Shown here: positions 14,376 to 16,541 of the stretch, piece by piece
Layout: every line of letters begins with the position of its first letter
Numbering within the stretch: position 1 is the stretch's first letter
NCBI GenBank assembly: GCA_016707785.1
Contig: JADJGZ010000051.1
Location: 1 to 16,541 of the forward strand
Source: Bacteroidales bacterium
GTDB lineage: Bacteria; Bacteroidota; Bacteroidia; Bacteroidales; UBA4417
DNA: 16,541 nt
Reading direction: 5' to 3'
Notes under the pieces: model-generated
Database searches by the model: none
What the model saw: the letters and a program-made list of their open reading frames with translations, nothing else
Told to the model about the DNA's origin: nothing
Position numbers and translations under genes: made by a program

Positions 14376-14921
14376 ATGAAAACTGCAACCGAGAACCTCG
14401 AAAATGATCATGCATATACTTCCCGTCTGATAGAAGTTTGGAATTAATCACTGGATCCACAGATCCAAATACAGAACACATGGAAACGATAGTAAAAGTG
14501 ATCCGTGGATTTGTCAAGTGGACTTCATCATGCCAAAGAAGAAAATTCCTTTTCCGTTGATGGTTCAGAAAGGTTTTTCGAACGAATCAGGTCCTGTAGC
14601 CGTCATGCTCCACGATCATATGCAGGGTCGGAATTTTGTCAAAGGAATGGCGGATCATATTGCACTGTTTAAACAAGGTGATTCGGGTGCATTAATGCCA
14701 TTATCAGCAATATGCTGGGTTATACTGAATTACTAAGGAATCATATCGCTAAAGAGAACACCGTGCTGTACTGTTTGGCTGACAAAGCGTATTACCACTT
14801 GCCGATCCAGGAATTGTTATTGCTTGGGTTGGAACGAAATTGAACTTGACCACTCAAATGGTTTAGTAGCGAACGATTTCCTTGTCTAATCGATGAACTT
14901 GAAGATTCATATAATAATTGA
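14376..14921 (+). pseudogene. hemerythrin-domain protein, frameshifted
   Basis: The gene starts 12 bases after the RIC stop (MKTATENLENDHAY) and ends at TGA 14919-14921 after EDSYNN, about 180 codons. Across frames one reads the hemerythrin cation-binding pattern: NDH at the start, LHHAKEEN, MLHDHMQGRNF and LLRNHIAKENTVLY, giving the His and Glu ligands of a di-iron site. At least five indels break the frame, for example near 14430, 14520, 14555 and 14690. Such stand-alone proteins bind oxygen or NO; between RIC and cytochrome c/nosZ an NO-scavenging or iron-handling role is likely but inferred. The downstream end is uncertain because the last 120 bases shift frame more than once. Confidence 0.75.
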
Positions 14922-14993
14922 GCCAGTACGGTGCATCTAAATTTTAACCAAATGGATATCATCTAACCTAGTTCTAAATTCAATAAATTACAA

Positions 14994-15495
14994 ATGAGAC
15001 AACGAAATTTACAATTCACTTTTCGAAGTCTAACCTTAATTGGAGTGATCCTATTATTTAGTATATGCCTGAGGATCAAAAACCAACGCACCAGGACAAA
15101 GCACAGGTTCAAGCTGCCAATGTTGTGGCTGACACCAAGGCATATAATGATAGGAAAGGAGTAGGAAAGTTTACCGAAGTTAAACTTCGGAAGTAATTGA
15201 TTTCCTCGCTAAGGATGATTTGGGGAAAGTTGTATTCTCCACCAAATGCACCACATGCCATAAGCTATCTGCCGAGAAGTTCGTTGGTCCGGGATTTGAA
15301 GGTGTCACTCAACGTTGAACACCTGAATGGATCCCATGAACACTGAAAGTAACCAATCTTGAATTGATAATGAAATCCGATCCGGTAGCCAAAAAGTTGT
15401 ATGAGGAGATGCTCACCCCAATGGCTAATCAGAATATTTGGTGATGAAGACGCCAGAAATATTCGGAATATCTTCGTCAGAATGACAATAAGTAA
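14994..15495 (+). pseudogene. c-type cytochrome upstream of nosZ, frameshifted
   Basis: ATG 14994 opens MRQRNLQFTF and a hydrophobic segment (LTLIGVILLFSIC), which looks like a signal peptide, perhaps of a lipoprotein. In shifted frames follow EDQKPTHQDKAQVQAANVVA, IDFLAKDDLGKVVFSTKC and the haem site CTTCHKLSAEKFVGPGFEGV (Cys codons 15247 and 15256, His 15259). The likely distal Met lies in EEMLTPMANQN (Met near 15421). The end EYLRQNDNK stops at TAA 15493-15495. About 165 codons encode one haem. Several indels break it. Placed 44 bases before nosZ, it would pass electrons to N2O reductase in the periplasm, as proposed for clade II nos clusters. Confidence 0.82.
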
Positions 15496-15539
15496 GAACC
15501 TCAATCCTCCATTAAGTACTAACCCATTAATCGACTCTT

Positions 15540-16541
15540 ATGGAAATATTCAGTCCAATACTGTTGGAATGACCTTATCGCTTGATTGGCGGTTATTTAC
15601 ATCATGTAAAACTCAAAAGTTGGGAGCATGATGTTTGGAGATGCATAAAAAGTGTATGTAGCACCTGGGAAGTTCGTGATGAATACTACCTCTTTACATC
15701 AGGTGGTTTTAGTGCAGCCTCGGGGTTTACGGGGCTTCCATCAGGCCGTCTTCTAAAACATTGGGGTGTTTCCGAGATCCAACAACTGGTTGGGGATATA
15801 CGAAGAAACCCGGCCAATGCTATTACATCATTTGGTTTTGTGTTGTGAGAAGCCATCATCCGGAGCTACAAAACCAATGGTGAAGACGATGGTCGTTGGA
15901 TTTTATAAATGGAAACAATACCCTCGTATTGCACTATTGACCTCACTTCATTTCGTACAGTTGATATAATTGAATTACCTAATGCCGGTGGAAATCATGC
16001 TTCGCCTTTTTATAAAGAAAATACTGAATATGTTGTTGGGAATTTGATTCTCAATTTCCTGTTGATGGAAAGACTGAGTAACGCTGAAACATAAGGAGAA
16101 TTTTAAAGGAGCTGCTACTTTGCAAAGTTTGATCCTCAAAGTGGAGAGATGAGCGTTGGCCCTTCAGATTATTGTTCCGGATTCAATTATGACCTGGCAC
16201 ATGCAGGCAAAGGTGTTTCCATGACTGGATGTTTTTTACCAGTTATAATTAAGAACAGTACATAACCTCCTTGGAAGTAAATGCTCAGAATGACAAAGAA
16301 TTTTGTTATGGCAAACCGAACTGGAAAGCGGAAGGAATTGATTTCACAGGAAAAGGTAAAAATTCCCTTCTGTTCCTTCCATAATATGTATGATGAAAAA
16401 TCACATTCTGCTGCTTCAAAAGAAGAAAAAGAAGTAACTGTCATTCTACAGAAGAAATGCCAGGCCGGAATTATATTATGCTTGCCCAAAGTCTTACCTC
16501 TATGGTTGTGACGCATGGCCTGATGGAAAGTATATTGTGGC
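15540..16541 (+). pseudogene. nosZ: nitrous-oxide reductase NosZ, N-terminal half, frameshifted, cut by window edge
   Basis: Reduces N2O to N2 with copper centres in the periplasm. From about ATG 15540, QSNTVGMTLSL leads to the lipobox LFTSC, a Sec-type lipoprotein signal rather than the twin-arginine signal of clade I. Conserved NosZ text follows in changing frames: VYVAPGKF, DEYYLFTSGGFS, YGLPSGRLLK, SHHPEL, NGEDDGRWI, NGNN, IIELPNAGGNHASPF, ENTEYVVG, FDPQSGEMS, FNYDLAHAGKGVS and NMYDEKSHSA, with PDGKYIV at the edge. The His residues in HHPEL, GGNHASPF and LAHAG fit copper-ligand positions of the beta-propeller. The CuA domain lies beyond the window. By my reading more than ten indels break about 1 kb, the densest of any gene here. 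Most of the identity is beyond doubt; whether the real gene is functional is not decided by this sequence. Confidence 0.88.

Noticed and set aside
16187..16516. Minus-strand frame of 109 residues at the right end
   Set aside because: It is antisense to nosZ; the plus strand encodes conserved NosZ text across frames.
12060..16541. True pseudogenisation of the entire NO/N2O locus
   Set aside because: Compensating indels, conserved motifs in every frame and a gradient toward the edge fit sequencing error better; kept only as the alternative.

Overview
The window looks like a member of the Bacteroidota. Promoter-like TAnnTTTG boxes sit before several genes, Shine-Dalgarno sequences are absent or weak, the DNA is AT-rich, and heptanucleotide tandem arrays lie between genes. 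Protein types also fit: a HicB/HicA pair of the form common in this phylum, lipoproteins with Bacteroidota-style signal peptides, and a lipoprotein-type (clade II-like) NosZ. No rRNA, tRNA, CRISPR array or transposase was seen. Genus cannot be decided from the sequence.

Left part (1-2900): a small secreted/membrane-anchored protein on the minus strand, a gene-poor stretch with inverted repeats, and a hicB-hicA toxin-antitoxin pair whose genes overlap by one base. Next comes a composite repeat block (1693-2132): two heptad arrays, two palindrome-bounded modules and a 36-bp tandem duplication. The block ends 16 bp before the start codon of a lipoprotein that fuses a rhodanese domain to a thioredoxin domain.

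Middle (3000-9800): a TetR/AcrR regulator, a small four-helix membrane protein overlapping it by ATGA, a TolC-like outer membrane channel, a periplasmic adaptor and an RND inner-membrane pump. Together they form a self-regulated tripartite efflux operon. Two similar operator-like sites share TTCACTTAC, one at the regulator promoter and one at the start of the channel gene. A 475-bp spacer then leads to a Crp/Fnr-type regulator and a metallo-beta-lactamase-fold hydrolase of the AHL-lactonase type.

Right part (11916-16541): a nitric oxide / nitrous oxide locus. A minus-strand pair encodes an Rrf2 regulator with an IscR/NsrR-like Cys3-His set and a DUF438-hemerythrin-PAS protein. Divergent from it, on the plus strand, are a RIC/ScdA (YtfE) iron-centre repair protein, a hemerythrin-domain protein, a c-type cytochrome and nosZ, which runs off the right edge. 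The logic would be NO sensing, NO binding or repair of NO damage, and electron delivery to N2O reduction.

Every gene of this right part is broken by small insertions and deletions, many at homopolymers and often compensating, while the protein text stays conserved in whichever frame is open. By my reading the indels become denser toward the right edge, and nothing similar is seen in the first 11.8 kb. I therefore read them as probable sequencing errors in an unpolished contig end rather than true gene decay, but list the genes as disrupted because that is what the sequence shows.
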